Shown: piece by piece, positions 1-7,645 of the stretch
Numbering within the stretch: the stretch's first letter is position 1
Layout of the letters: each line of letters starts with the position of its first letter
Source: Firmicutes bacterium TM09-10
GTDB lineage: Bacteria; Bacillota; Clostridia; Lachnospirales; Lachnospiraceae
DNA: 64,000 nt
Direction of reading: 5' to 3'
Assembly (NCBI GenBank): GCA_003481005.1
Contig: QUKC01000003.1
Span: 1 to 64,000 of the forward strand
Program-made: the position numbers and the translations under genes
The notes under the pieces: generated by a model
What the model was told of the DNA's origin: nothing
Database searches by the model: none
The model's input: only the letters and a program-made list of their open reading frames with translations

Positions 1-414
1 TACGTTCCGGATAAGGATAGAAAAGCCTTTGCTACAGACTTAAAAACCATCTATCAGGCTGCTGACGAGCAGAAAGCTCTGGCTGCCTTAGACCGTGTAA
101 CTGAAAAATGGACTCCCAAATACCCGAATTCCATGAAGCGTTGGAAGGACAACTGGGATGCTGTTTCCCCTATTTTTAAGTTCTCAACCACTGTCAGAAA
201 GGTCATTTACACGACAAATGCGATAGAATCACTGAATTCCACCTACTGGAAGCTGAATCGCCAAAGGAGCGTATTTCCAAGCGATACCGCCCTGTTAAAA
301 GCCCTGTATTTGTCCACTTTTGAGGCTACGAAAAAGTGGACTACCACAATCTGGGATTGGTGCCAGGTCTATGGAGAACTGAGTATTATGTACGAAGGAC
401 GCTTACCTGAATAA
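1..414 (+). pseudogene. IS256/Mutator-family transposase, C-terminal part (5' end outside window)
   Basis: The frame is open from base 1 and ends at a TAA at 412-414, giving about 137 residues. The TTNAIESLN signature of IS256-type DDE transposases is clear, followed by the conserved LNRQ, FPSDTALLKALY and YGELSIMYEGRLPE stretches at the C-terminus. The N-terminal and central catalytic regions would lie left of the window, so I cannot say whether the gene is intact. A second, more damaged copy of the same C-terminus lies at about 49,690-49,906. The following 150 bases carry a conserved structured end, listed separately. Confidence 0.9.
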
Positions 415-435
415 TCAAAAGACAGCTAAAAAAGA

Positions 436-562
436 CAGGCGGGAAACCGCCTGCCCTTGACATGCCTGTAAGCAGCTGTTATATATAAAACAAGGGCGAT
501 AAGCCTAATCCGTAAGCTTATTGCCCTTAATTATCATAGAAGAATCTTATTTACAGAGATTT
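436..562 (+). promoter_or_regulatory. IS256 3' end: hairpin, outward consensus promoter and second hairpin
   Basis: Directly after the transposase stop there is a GAAA-loop hairpin (arms 436-442 and 447-453). Next comes TTGACA (457-462), a 17-base spacer and TATATA (480-485), a near-perfect sigma-A promoter pointing out of the element. A third hairpin (492-504 with 516-528, one G-T pair) begins at the expected transcript start. The segment 491-497 can also pair back with 453-459, so two folds compete. The same architecture with different bases recurs at 49,931-50,021. Whether it drives neighbouring genes or makes a small RNA is unknown. Confidence 0.6.
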
Positions 563-623
563 TCTCATACACTCGGAAGGATCATGAAACGACGCGACAC
601 ACATTCTCTTTCCTTTTTTCTGA

Positions 624-1421
624 CTACACTCCTGCTTTCCCTTTAAAGTCCATCCAATCTAATATCCTTTGTAAAGCCATATCACAATACTTGTCGTCAT
701 GTTTTCCCGGTCCCTGTTCAAAAACCATAGGAACTTCCAATTGATCTGCAAGTTTTTTTAAATCCTCGGAATTTCTATACATGCTATCTTCTGTTCCGCA
801 GCAAATATATAAACGAGGGATTTTCTGACCCGATTTCGACAGTCTTTCCAACAACGTAAATATGTCATGTACTTCCGGAGTAATTTCCGGCGGATCTCCA
901 TATAATGCCTCACATAAAGTCGATACGGTACTGACTTTTCCCTGATATCGATGTTCGGCATGGTAAGAGCCTGCAATGCCGGCCACCGCTGCAAATTTTT
1001 CCGGACATGATAATCCGAATTTGTAGGCGCCATAACCACCCATAGACATTCCCGCCACAAACCTGTTCTCTTTTTCAGCAGACGCCGGAAAGGTTCTTTC
1101 CACAAAATCCAACAATTCCTCTGACAGGTAGGTATAATACTCCAATCCATATTTCATATCCGTATAGGCACTATTGTACATACTCGGCATAACCACCATA
1201 ATCTGATGCTCGTCCGCATACCTTTCAATATTGGTTTTTCGAAGATAGTATGTATAGTCACAGCTAAATCCATGTAAAAGATACAATGTCTGATATTTTA
1301 CCGGCACGTTTGTTTTTTCTCTGAATTGTCTTACGCGATCATTATCCGGTATCAAAATGTTTACATCTGTTGCCATGCGCAAAACTTCTGAATTAAAATT
1401 ACAGTGAATGTATACTGCCAT
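624..1421 (-). CDS. Tributyrin/acetyl esterase, esterase D-like alpha/beta hydrolase
   Basis: A 265-residue serine esterase of the EstA/S-formylglutathione hydrolase-like family, expected to remove acetyl or other short acyl groups. Visible features are the LLHGFS oxyanion region, the GMSMGG nucleophile elbow, and the likely Asp (CGTEDS) and His (GKHDD) of the triad. There is no signal peptide, so it should be cytoplasmic. The start at 1421 is chosen because a strong GGAGG lies just ahead of it; the frame extends 15 bases further. It follows the sugar-binding protein after a hairpin terminator, so it may deacetylate the imported oligosaccharide. That role is inference. Confidence 0.85.
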   Translation of the reverse strand: MAVYIHCNFNSEVLRMATDVNILIPDNDRVRQFREKTNVPVKYQTLYLLHGFSCDYTYYLRKTNIERYADEHQIMVVMPSMYNSAYTDMKYGLEYYTYLSEELLDFVERTFPASAEKENRFVAGMSMGGYGAYKFGLSCPEKFAAVAGIAGSYHAEHRYQGKVSTVSTLCEALYGDPPEITPEVHDIFTLLERLSKSGQKIPRLYICCGTEDSMYRNSEDLKKLADQLEVPMVFEQGPGKHDDKYCDMALQRILDWMDFKGKAGV

Positions 1422-1446
1422 AGTTGCCTCCTGCATTAATTTTAAT

Positions 1447-1472
1447 AAAGGGACACTTTAACGGTGTCCCTT
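1447..1472 (-). terminator. Hairpin between binding-protein gene and esterase gene
   Basis: A 9-bp perfect stem (1448-1456 with 1464-1472) followed on the minus strand by a T-rich stretch. It probably attenuates read-through from the binding-protein gene into the esterase gene. Confidence 0.6.
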
Positions 1473-1501
1473 ATATTCTTTCATCTATAGCTTAACCCTG
1501 T

Positions 1502-3058
1502 TTACTGCTGCGCTATCCACGCATCCAGCTGTTCCTGCTTGGCATCCATCAGTTTCTGAAGACCGGCGGCATATAATCTCTTGTTTAACTCTTCCAGAGT
1601 CTGATCAACTTCTACAGCGCCAAGCCATAATGCTTTTTCATATTCCTTCACAATGTTCAGGCAGGCGGTATATTCTGCCTGTAAAGATTCATAATCATAG
1701 GAAAATCCATAGTAATTTGATAATTTTGCGTCATAATTTTTTTGTAACTGAGCCTTACTTTCTTCTTCGTTCAGGCCGCCTACCACCGAATAGGCAATCC
1801 ACTTATTTCCCCAAAGATAATAGTTCTGGTTATTCGTATAGGCCACATCATTCAGGCTTTCAAAACCCTCCGGCGGCACTGCGAACCCATCCTCATTTAA
1901 TTGATAATCTACACCCTCTTCTCCATAAATCAAAAGATTGTCAACGTATTTATCCGTATACAGTAAATTTAAAAACTTACAAGCAGCTGAAGGAGCCTTA
2001 GACGCAGCATTAACCATCCATGTTCCGTTATTTACCGACCATTGCATAGTATCAGTATCACTAATCTGAACGGTCTCGAACGGATATCCATAATTAGCAG
2101 ACATATTGGCAGAATGTTTCGGATTCCCCAAGCCGGTAAAGCCGCCAAAGCAGTTGCCGGACATGTAAAGCTCCGCCTCTGTTGCCGTAGTTGTCGCCGC
2201 ATCGCTTGCCCAATATCCTTTTTCGCTCCACTCCTTCATCATATTGGCATACGTTTTATATTCCGGAGTTTCATATAAATTTACAATGGTTGCATCGTCC
2301 TGATATGCAGTCCCTGATACCGACTCTTTAATATTTCCATCCCCCAAAGGATCAAAAATGCCCGAACGGCTAAAGAATATTTCATTAAACATTCCGCCAG
2401 ATCCATGATTTAATATCGTCATATTGGGATAAGCCGCTTTTACCTGTTCAAATATTGCCGGCAAATCTTCAATAGATGATACTGAATCCATATCAAGTCC
2501 CAGTTCCTGTGCTATATCAGTACGATAAGTAAATCCCCCCGGGACATATTGGGAGCCCATATTCATAATCCCATACACTTTTCCGTCAACTGTTGACTGC
2601 TTAAGAAAATCCTTATAAAGAACGTCTCTCGTCTCTTTCAATTCATTATCAATATACTCTGTAATATCGAGAGCCGTCCCATCTTTGATATAAGTAAGCT
2701 GAGGCACATCATACGCCCGGAAAATATCCAGCTGTTCGCCTGACGCAAGCATGAGATTAACCTGACTCATATAGTCGGCATTTGAAAAAAGCGCCAAATG
2801 AACCTTTGTATTTATCTTTTCGACAGTGTATTCATTCAATAAATCCTCAATTCTCTGCAGCTCTGAGGTCTCAGGAATGTTATTTTGAGTAAAATAAGCA
2901 AAAACAATCTCATCCACCTCTCCTGAATCCGTTTCAATCTCGCTTTCCCCCGCATTGCTCTTGGCCATCTCCTGGCTGTTTTCAGCCCGACTGCATCCGC
3001 TCAGGGAAATTGCCGTTATCAGAGCTGCCATGAATGATGCAAAAATTTTCTTTCTCAT
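1502..3058 (-). CDS. ABC transporter solute-binding lipoprotein (LplA/YtcQ type)
   Basis: A 518-residue extracellular binding protein. The N-terminus is a lipoprotein signal: a charged MRKK start, a hydrophobic stretch and an LSGC lipobox near residue 22, then an acidic Ser/Glu linker. The rest fits the large family-1 oligosaccharide binding proteins that pair with LplB/LplC permeases (usual length 480-560). No ATPase gene is nearby, as is normal for this type, which borrows a shared MsmX-like ATPase. It is separated from the permease genes by about 125 bases holding an inverted TGAAAG motif, so it may have its own promoter. The substrate cannot be read from sequence. Confidence 0.9.
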   Translation of the reverse strand: MRKKIFASFMAALITAISLSGCSRAENSQEMAKSNAGESEIETDSGEVDEIVFAYFTQNNIPETSELQRIEDLLNEYTVEKINTKVHLALFSNADYMSQVNLMLASGEQLDIFRAYDVPQLTYIKDGTALDITEYIDNELKETRDVLYKDFLKQSTVDGKVYGIMNMGSQYVPGGFTYRTDIAQELGLDMDSVSSIEDLPAIFEQVKAAYPNMTILNHGSGGMFNEIFFSRSGIFDPLGDGNIKESVSGTAYQDDATIVNLYETPEYKTYANMMKEWSEKGYWASDAATTTATEAELYMSGNCFGGFTGLGNPKHSANMSANYGYPFETVQISDTDTMQWSVNNGTWMVNAASKAPSAACKFLNLLYTDKYVDNLLIYGEEGVDYQLNEDGFAVPPEGFESLNDVAYTNNQNYYLWGNKWIAYSVVGGLNEEESKAQLQKNYDAKLSNYYGFSYDYESLQAEYTACLNIVKEYEKALWLGAVEVDQTLEELNKRLYAAGLQKLMDAKQEQLDAWIAQQ

Positions 3059-3102
3059 AAAAACATATCCTCCTTTTTTTTGATATCATAAATATACTCT
3101 TG

Positions 3103-3143
3103 AAAATGAAAGGTTTATTATTTAAATAAAAACTTTCAATTTT
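3103..3143. promoter_or_regulatory. Inverted TGAAAG...CTTTCA motif upstream of binding-protein gene
   Basis: AAAATGAAAGG (3103-3113) faces AACTTTCAATTTT (3131-3143) in the 124-base gap before the binding-protein gene. A closely related but perfect pair is found at 6018-6063 before the serine hydrolase gene. The shared motif at both unit starts suggests a binding site for the neighbouring YesN-type regulator. Confidence 0.4.
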
Positions 3144-3182
3144 AAGCATAACTTTCCGTATAATGTTTTTAACCGGATACTT

Positions 3183-4085
3183 TTAACCTTTTACAGCTCC
3201 CACAACAACACCTTTGATAAAATACTTTTGAAGCATAGGATAAATAACGATAATCGGCAAAATACCTATAAACGCCAATGCCATACGGATTGCATTTCCC
3301 GGCAGCGTTACTGTCTGCCCTTCTGCTGCCATTTCTGACGCTCCGGAGCGAAGGTATTCAATGTTTTTCATAATCCGCATAAGAAGATTCTGAATTCCAA
3401 AATACTTCGGATCTTGAACATAATATAATGCATTCGTCCAACTGTTCCAATACGCCAATCCTGAAAACAATCCGACGGTCGCAACCACCGGTGTGGCAAG
3501 CGGAAATACAATTCTTGCAAAAATTCCCAATTCCGATGCCCCATCAAGCTGTGCCGCCTCGTACAATGCATCCGGAAGACTGTTGGTAAAATAATTTCTC
3601 ACCAGAAAAATGTTGAAAGCAGTCATCAGAAGATTAGGTAGCACAAGCGCCGCATAGGTATCTTTGATATGAAATATCGTAGTCCACATAATATATTGGG
3701 GAACCAGGCCTCCATTAAACAGCATCGTAAAATATACAAAGAATGACAGAACATTTCGATACTTGAATGTTTTTCTTGCCATCGGATAGGCAATCGATGT
3801 CGTAAGGAGTACGCTTGCCACCGTGCCGACCACCGTAGTTCCAATCGTTACAAGATATGCGCGTACGATCGTGTAAGCCTGCTTTTCCATATAACGATAA
3901 GCTTCCAGACTGAGTTTCTTCGGAAACAACTGATAACCTCGGGTAATCAGTTCATTTTCATCTGTAAAAGATGCTACAATAAGCAGTACCATGGGAAAAA
4001 TCGCAACAATGCTAATAACTAAAAGAATTAGCGTCGCTATTAACCGGAATCTTTTTTCATCACCCATTTTTAACATTACCGTCAC
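3183..4085 (-). CDS. ABC sugar transporter permease (LplC/YtcP type)
   Basis: A 300-residue inner-membrane permease with about six membrane segments. The EAA loop is visible as EAAQLDGASELGIFARIVFPLATP, shortened here to its core EAAQLDGAS, which docks the ATPase. It ends with the typical YPMLQKYFIKGVVVGAVKG-like tail of the LplC/YtcP family (core FIKGVVVGAVKG). The gene starts 3 bases after the partner permease gene, so the two are co-translated. It would form the membrane channel together with the 4089-5009 product. Confidence 0.92.
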   Translation of the reverse strand: MTVMLKMGDEKRFRLIATLILLVISIVAIFPMVLLIVASFTDENELITRGYQLFPKKLSLEAYRYMEKQAYTIVRAYLVTIGTTVVGTVASVLLTTSIAYPMARKTFKYRNVLSFFVYFTMLFNGGLVPQYIMWTTIFHIKDTYAALVLPNLLMTAFNIFLVRNYFTNSLPDALYEAAQLDGASELGIFARIVFPLATPVVATVGLFSGLAYWNSWTNALYYVQDPKYFGIQNLLMRIMKNIEYLRSGASEMAAEGQTVTLPGNAIRMALAFIGILPIIVIYPMLQKYFIKGVVVGAVKG

Positions 4086-4088
4086 CTC

Positions 4089-5009
4089 CTAAAACAGTGC
4101 ATTTTCCGGGTCTTTCTTCCGAACAATATAATTAGCCAACATCACAAGAATAAATCCTACCAGTGACTGATAAACTCCGGCCGCAGACGACATACCGATA
4201 TTTCCCTGCTCCATCAGTCCCCTGTATACATAAGTATCTATCGTCTGTGTCACTGAAAACAGCATTCCGCTGTTCATCGGTACCTGATAAAATAACCCAA
4301 AATCCGAATAGAAAATTCTTCCGATAGACATCAGAGTCATAATAATCACAGTCGGACGAAGCATCGGCAACGTAATTGAAATAATCTGCTTTATTTTGCT
4401 GGCTCCGTCTATTCTCGCCGCCTCAAAAATCTCTTTGTCAATCCCGGCAATTCCAGCCATATAAACAATTGCCGTATATCCTGCATTTTTCCATATGTAA
4501 ACAATAATCAGAATTAGAGGCCAATACATTTTGACAGAATACCAGTCTATTCCCTCTTTCCCCATACCGGCCAATATCGTATTATTTACAAAACCATTCG
4601 TAGCTCCCAATAGCGCATATACCAGATAAGAGGTAACTACCCATGAAAGCAAATGAGGAAACAGCAAAGTAGACTGAAAAAACTTGCCCCGTAGCTTCTC
4701 ACCAAGCTCATTTAACAGAATCGCCATAAAAACTGATATAATCGTTCCAATAATAATAAATGCCAGATTATACAAAAGTGTATTTCTTGTAATTACCCAT
4801 GCGTCATCTGTAATGAACAGAAATTTGAAATTATCAAATCCGCACCACGGACTGTCCCATATCCCTTTTGCATAGCTGAACCTCTTAAAGGCAATAAATA
4901 TACCCATAATAGGAACATAATTGTTAATAAATAAATACAGAATACCAGGCAGAGCAATCAGAAAAAGAGAAAATGTTCCTTTCCTGTATCCTTTCTTTTT
5001 CGTCTTCAT
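4089..5009 (-). CDS. ABC sugar transporter permease (LplB/YteP type)
   Basis: A 306-residue permease with about six membrane segments. It has the LplB-family start with the PGILYLFINNYVPIMG region and the EAA loop EAARIDGASKIKQI. It ends in KDPENALF and uses a TAG stop, which shows that TAG is an ordinary stop codon here. It is followed after 3 bases by the second permease. Together with the lipoprotein at 1502-3058 it makes a carbohydrate importer that needs an ATPase encoded elsewhere. Confidence 0.92.
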   Translation of the reverse strand: MKTKKKGYRKGTFSLFLIALPGILYLFINNYVPIMGIFIAFKRFSYAKGIWDSPWCGFDNFKFLFITDDAWVITRNTLLYNLAFIIIGTIISVFMAILLNELGEKLRGKFFQSTLLFPHLLSWVVTSYLVYALLGATNGFVNNTILAGMGKEGIDWYSVKMYWPLILIIVYIWKNAGYTAIVYMAGIAGIDKEIFEAARIDGASKIKQIISITLPMLRPTVIIMTLMSIGRIFYSDFGLFYQVPMNSGMLFSVTQTIDTYVYRGLMEQGNIGMSSAAGVYQSLVGFILVMLANYIVRKKDPENALF

Positions 5010-5026
5010 ATCTATTCCCCTTCGCT

Positions 5027-5908
5027 TTATAATTGTGGATATAATTCTTCAAAAATAGCATCCATTAATATTTTACTGTTCCTGCATTCTGCCACTGTTG
5101 AAATCACTGCATGTTTGTCACGCAGAATCAGGGAAATCTGAGAATACTTCCCATCTGCCCGGAAAGATCCATGCGGACCGCCCCAAAACAGATAGCCGTA
5201 ACCATAATCCTCTTCGCGACCCGTCAACACCTGTATCCTGGTGCTTTCATCCACCCATTTTTCCGGTATAAGCTGTTTTCCATTCCAATCCCCTTTTTGC
5301 AGATAAAGCAGCCCAAACTTATGCATTTCCGACAAAGTCAAAAACAAGCCGCCTGCGCCAAAGGTATTTCCTACCGGGTCGGTTTCCCATGTCGGTCTTG
5401 GAATTCCCATCGGCTCAAAAAGCCGCGGGGTCAAATAGGACACCAGATCGCAACCCGCCCGCCTCTGTACAAGTATTCCTGCAAGATATGGCCCCACATT
5501 ATTATATAAAAATCTTTTTCCGGGACATTCTGTAAACGGAAATGCCAAAGACATCCTTACCCAGTCTTTTTGTTGATAAAACGGACGCTGACCTCCCATA
5601 AGCTCCGCATTTTGCTGTCCCAAGCACATGGTAAGCAAATCCCTTACCGTAGCCTGCTGAAGAAATTCATTAGGATTCTCAGGTATATCTTCGGAGAAAG
5701 CGTCAACAAGCCTTTCCTCTAACCTAAGCAAGCCTTCCTTTACAGCAATTCCTACCGCAGCAGAAGTGAAGCTTTTACTTGCAGAATAAATATTACGCCT
5801 ACATTCCTCATCCCACAGATGTTTACCCATATCCTCGCCGTTCTGCGTAATTTTTACTCCCAGAATTCCAGTCGCTGCAGTGCGCTCAATAAACTTCCGT
5901 AATTCCAC
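5027..5908 (-). CDS. Serine hydrolase of the class C beta-lactamase family
   Basis: A 293-residue protein of the beta-lactamase/esterase fold. SASK (SxxK with the catalytic serine) is followed by a YNN motif (Y-x-N) and a C-terminal HGS region, the usual three motifs. There is no signal peptide, so a cytoplasmic esterase or peptidase is more likely than a drug-resistance enzyme. The start is a GTG at 5906-5908 behind a strong AGGAGG. It is the first gene of the unit that leads into the two permease genes (17-base gap), which suggests it acts on the transported compound. That role is inferred. Confidence 0.82.
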   Translation of the reverse strand: MELRKFIERTAATGILGVKITQNGEDMGKHLWDEECRRNIYSASKSFTSAAVGIAVKEGLLRLEERLVDAFSEDIPENPNEFLQQATVRDLLTMCLGQQNAELMGGQRPFYQQKDWVRMSLAFPFTECPGKRFLYNNVGPYLAGILVQRRAGCDLVSYLTPRLFEPMGIPRPTWETDPVGNTFGAGGLFLTLSEMHKFGLLYLQKGDWNGKQLIPEKWVDESTRIQVLTGREEDYGYGYLFWGGPHGSFRADGKYSQISLILRDKHAVISTVAECRNSKILMDAIFEELYPQL

Positions 5909-6017
5909 GACAAACCTCCTCCTATAATAACTTTAACTGTTTTCAACCGGCTCAGGCGCCGGAATCCGGATACTCGAGTTACCTTCTTTTTTTTAACTGT
6001 TCTAAGTATAACAACAA

Positions 6018-6063
6018 AAAAATGAAAGTTCTTATACAAAAAAGTACTGAAACTTTCATTTTT
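6018..6063. promoter_or_regulatory. Perfect 13-bp inverted repeat between yesN-like gene and serine hydrolase gene
   Basis: AAAAATGAAAGTT (6018-6030) and its exact reverse complement (6051-6063) lie between the regulator stop (6071) and the hydrolase start (5908). The arms are AT-rich, so it could be a weak terminator for the regulator gene. The TGAAAG/CTTTCA core recurs before the binding-protein gene, so an operator for the response regulator is equally likely. Confidence 0.45.
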
Positions 6064-6070
6064 AAGGCTA

Positions 6071-7645
6071 TTATTTTAAGTTATCCTTTTTGTATTCCGC
6101 CGGTGATACACCGACATACTTTTTAAAAACAGAAGAAAAATATGGCATATTGTCATATCCAACCATCAGGGCAATATCTATAATTTTATAATCTGTAGTT
6201 TCCAGAAGATTTCTGGCTTTTTCAATTCGAATTGTATTAATATATTCATTGATTCCCATTCCTGTCTTCCTTTTGAATATTTTTCCAATATACTCCGGAG
6301 AAAAACCCACCTTTTTTGCAAGCATGTTACGATTGATATTTTCCTCATAATGTTTATGAATATAAGTCACCATGTTATCCACAATGTCATTTCCCCGCTC
6401 CCCGTTCTTAATACTGTCAAAAATTTTATTTACGTAATAAGCGCTCCATTGAATCATAAAAAATGTGGAGGAATGTGATTTGAGCCATGTTTTCTTATAT
6501 CCCTCATCCGTAAAAAGGAACTCGGTATTGATATCGTGCTGATGCAGATATGCTCCTGAAATCTGGAGCAAATCCATTTGGAAATATTCAAGAAGAATTT
6601 TTTCACTGTCTTTTTTCTGAACATTCAGAATACTTTTCTGCAAATATTCAAGCAGTTTGACTCTTTCCCCCCTCTCGAAGCATTGAAGAACAAATTTGGT
6701 ATTCAGCCTATAGGCCATTTTCTCCTGCCCCTTCTCCTGTCCATGAATAAAGAACACCTTTCCGCCTTCATGAATATGCGATGAAGCATAAACCGATATC
6801 TGTTCCCTGTATTTTCCGAGCTGACTGACGTCTCCCGCATCTGATACATAGACTGCCCGAACCGGACAGTCAAAATAATATTCCAATACGCTTTTTACTT
6901 TTTCCATCCGGGCTTCCACATCTTCTTTTTGCTTTTCTGACACTACCGCCACATAATAATCATCGTTTTCTTCCCAGTGAACACAATTGGCCATCTCGAA
7001 TTTTTCTGTCAAAGCTTCAGCCAGAACATTATCTATAATAAACTGATTCAGACCCTGCGGCTCTTTCTTCCTGAATACGTTTTCTTTTTGAAAAAGAACC
7101 AGTACAAGGATATAACTGCAGCCTATATCCCTCTCCAGGCCCTGCTTTTCAATCTCCCTGAAAATATTCTCCTGCCCTGAAATCTCCCCAAAAATAATAT
7201 TTCGCCAAAGCGCTTTCAGTATCCTGCGCTTTCCATAATTCCAGTATTCCTGAATCTCATTTAATTGCTTTTGCTTCCTTACCTTTTCTGTTATCTTAAA
7301 CAAAGCCTGTTCTATTTTCGATATATCTATCGGCTTTAGCAGATAATCAGACGCGCCCTGCTGCATGGCGCTAAAGATATACTCGAATTTTTCATGGCTA
7401 GTCAAAAACAGAAATTCCGCTTCCTTCTGATTATTGCGAACCCATTCCAAAAGCTCCAGACCGTTCGCGCGAGGCATTTCCACATCGCACAGGATAATTT
7501 CCACATTTTCTTTCTGCAAAATTTTTTCTGCCATATCCACGCTGTAAGCTGTAAATATACTGCTGATTCCAAGATATTTTCTATTCAGCTTTTCTTTCAA
7601 AACCTGAGTTGTAATCACCTCATCATCTACAATCAGCAAATTCAT
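6071..7645 (-). CDS. yesN: Response regulator, YesN/AraC family
   Basis: A 524-residue DNA-binding response regulator. The receiver domain covers about residues 1-120, with the DD pair at 7-8, the phosphorylated Asp54 in ILCDVEMP and the LKPI lysine. A long middle region of unknown fold follows. The last 100 residues hold two AraC-type helix-turn-helix motifs (KIFKRKTG and YFSSVFKKYVGVSPAEYKK regions). It overlaps the sensor kinase gene by 4 bases. Systems of this type usually control a neighbouring sugar ABC transporter, which fits the genes just downstream. Confidence 0.93.
   Translation of the reverse strand: MNLLIVDDEVITTQVLKEKLNRKYLGISSIFTAYSVDMAEKILQKENVEIILCDVEMPRANGLELLEWVRNNQKEAEFLFLTSHEKFEYIFSAMQQGASDYLLKPIDISKIEQALFKITEKVRKQKQLNEIQEYWNYGKRRILKALWRNIIFGEISGQENIFREIEKQGLERDIGCSYILVLVLFQKENVFRKKEPQGLNQFIIDNVLAEALTEKFEMANCVHWEENDDYYVAVVSEKQKEDVEARMEKVKSVLEYYFDCPVRAVYVSDAGDVSQLGKYREQISVYASSHIHEGGKVFFIHGQEKGQEKMAYRLNTKFVLQCFERGERVKLLEYLQKSILNVQKKDSEKILLEYFQMDLLQISGAYLHQHDINTEFLFTDEGYKKTWLKSHSSTFFMIQWSAYYVNKIFDSIKNGERGNDIVDNMVTYIHKHYEENINRNMLAKKVGFSPEYIGKIFKRKTGMGINEYINTIRIEKARNLLETTDYKIIDIALMVGYDNMPYFSSVFKKYVGVSPAEYKKDNLK

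Noticed and set aside
5854..6039. Short minus-strand frame over the serine hydrolase start
   Set aside because: It overlaps the start of a well-supported gene and an inverted repeat, with no ribosome site.
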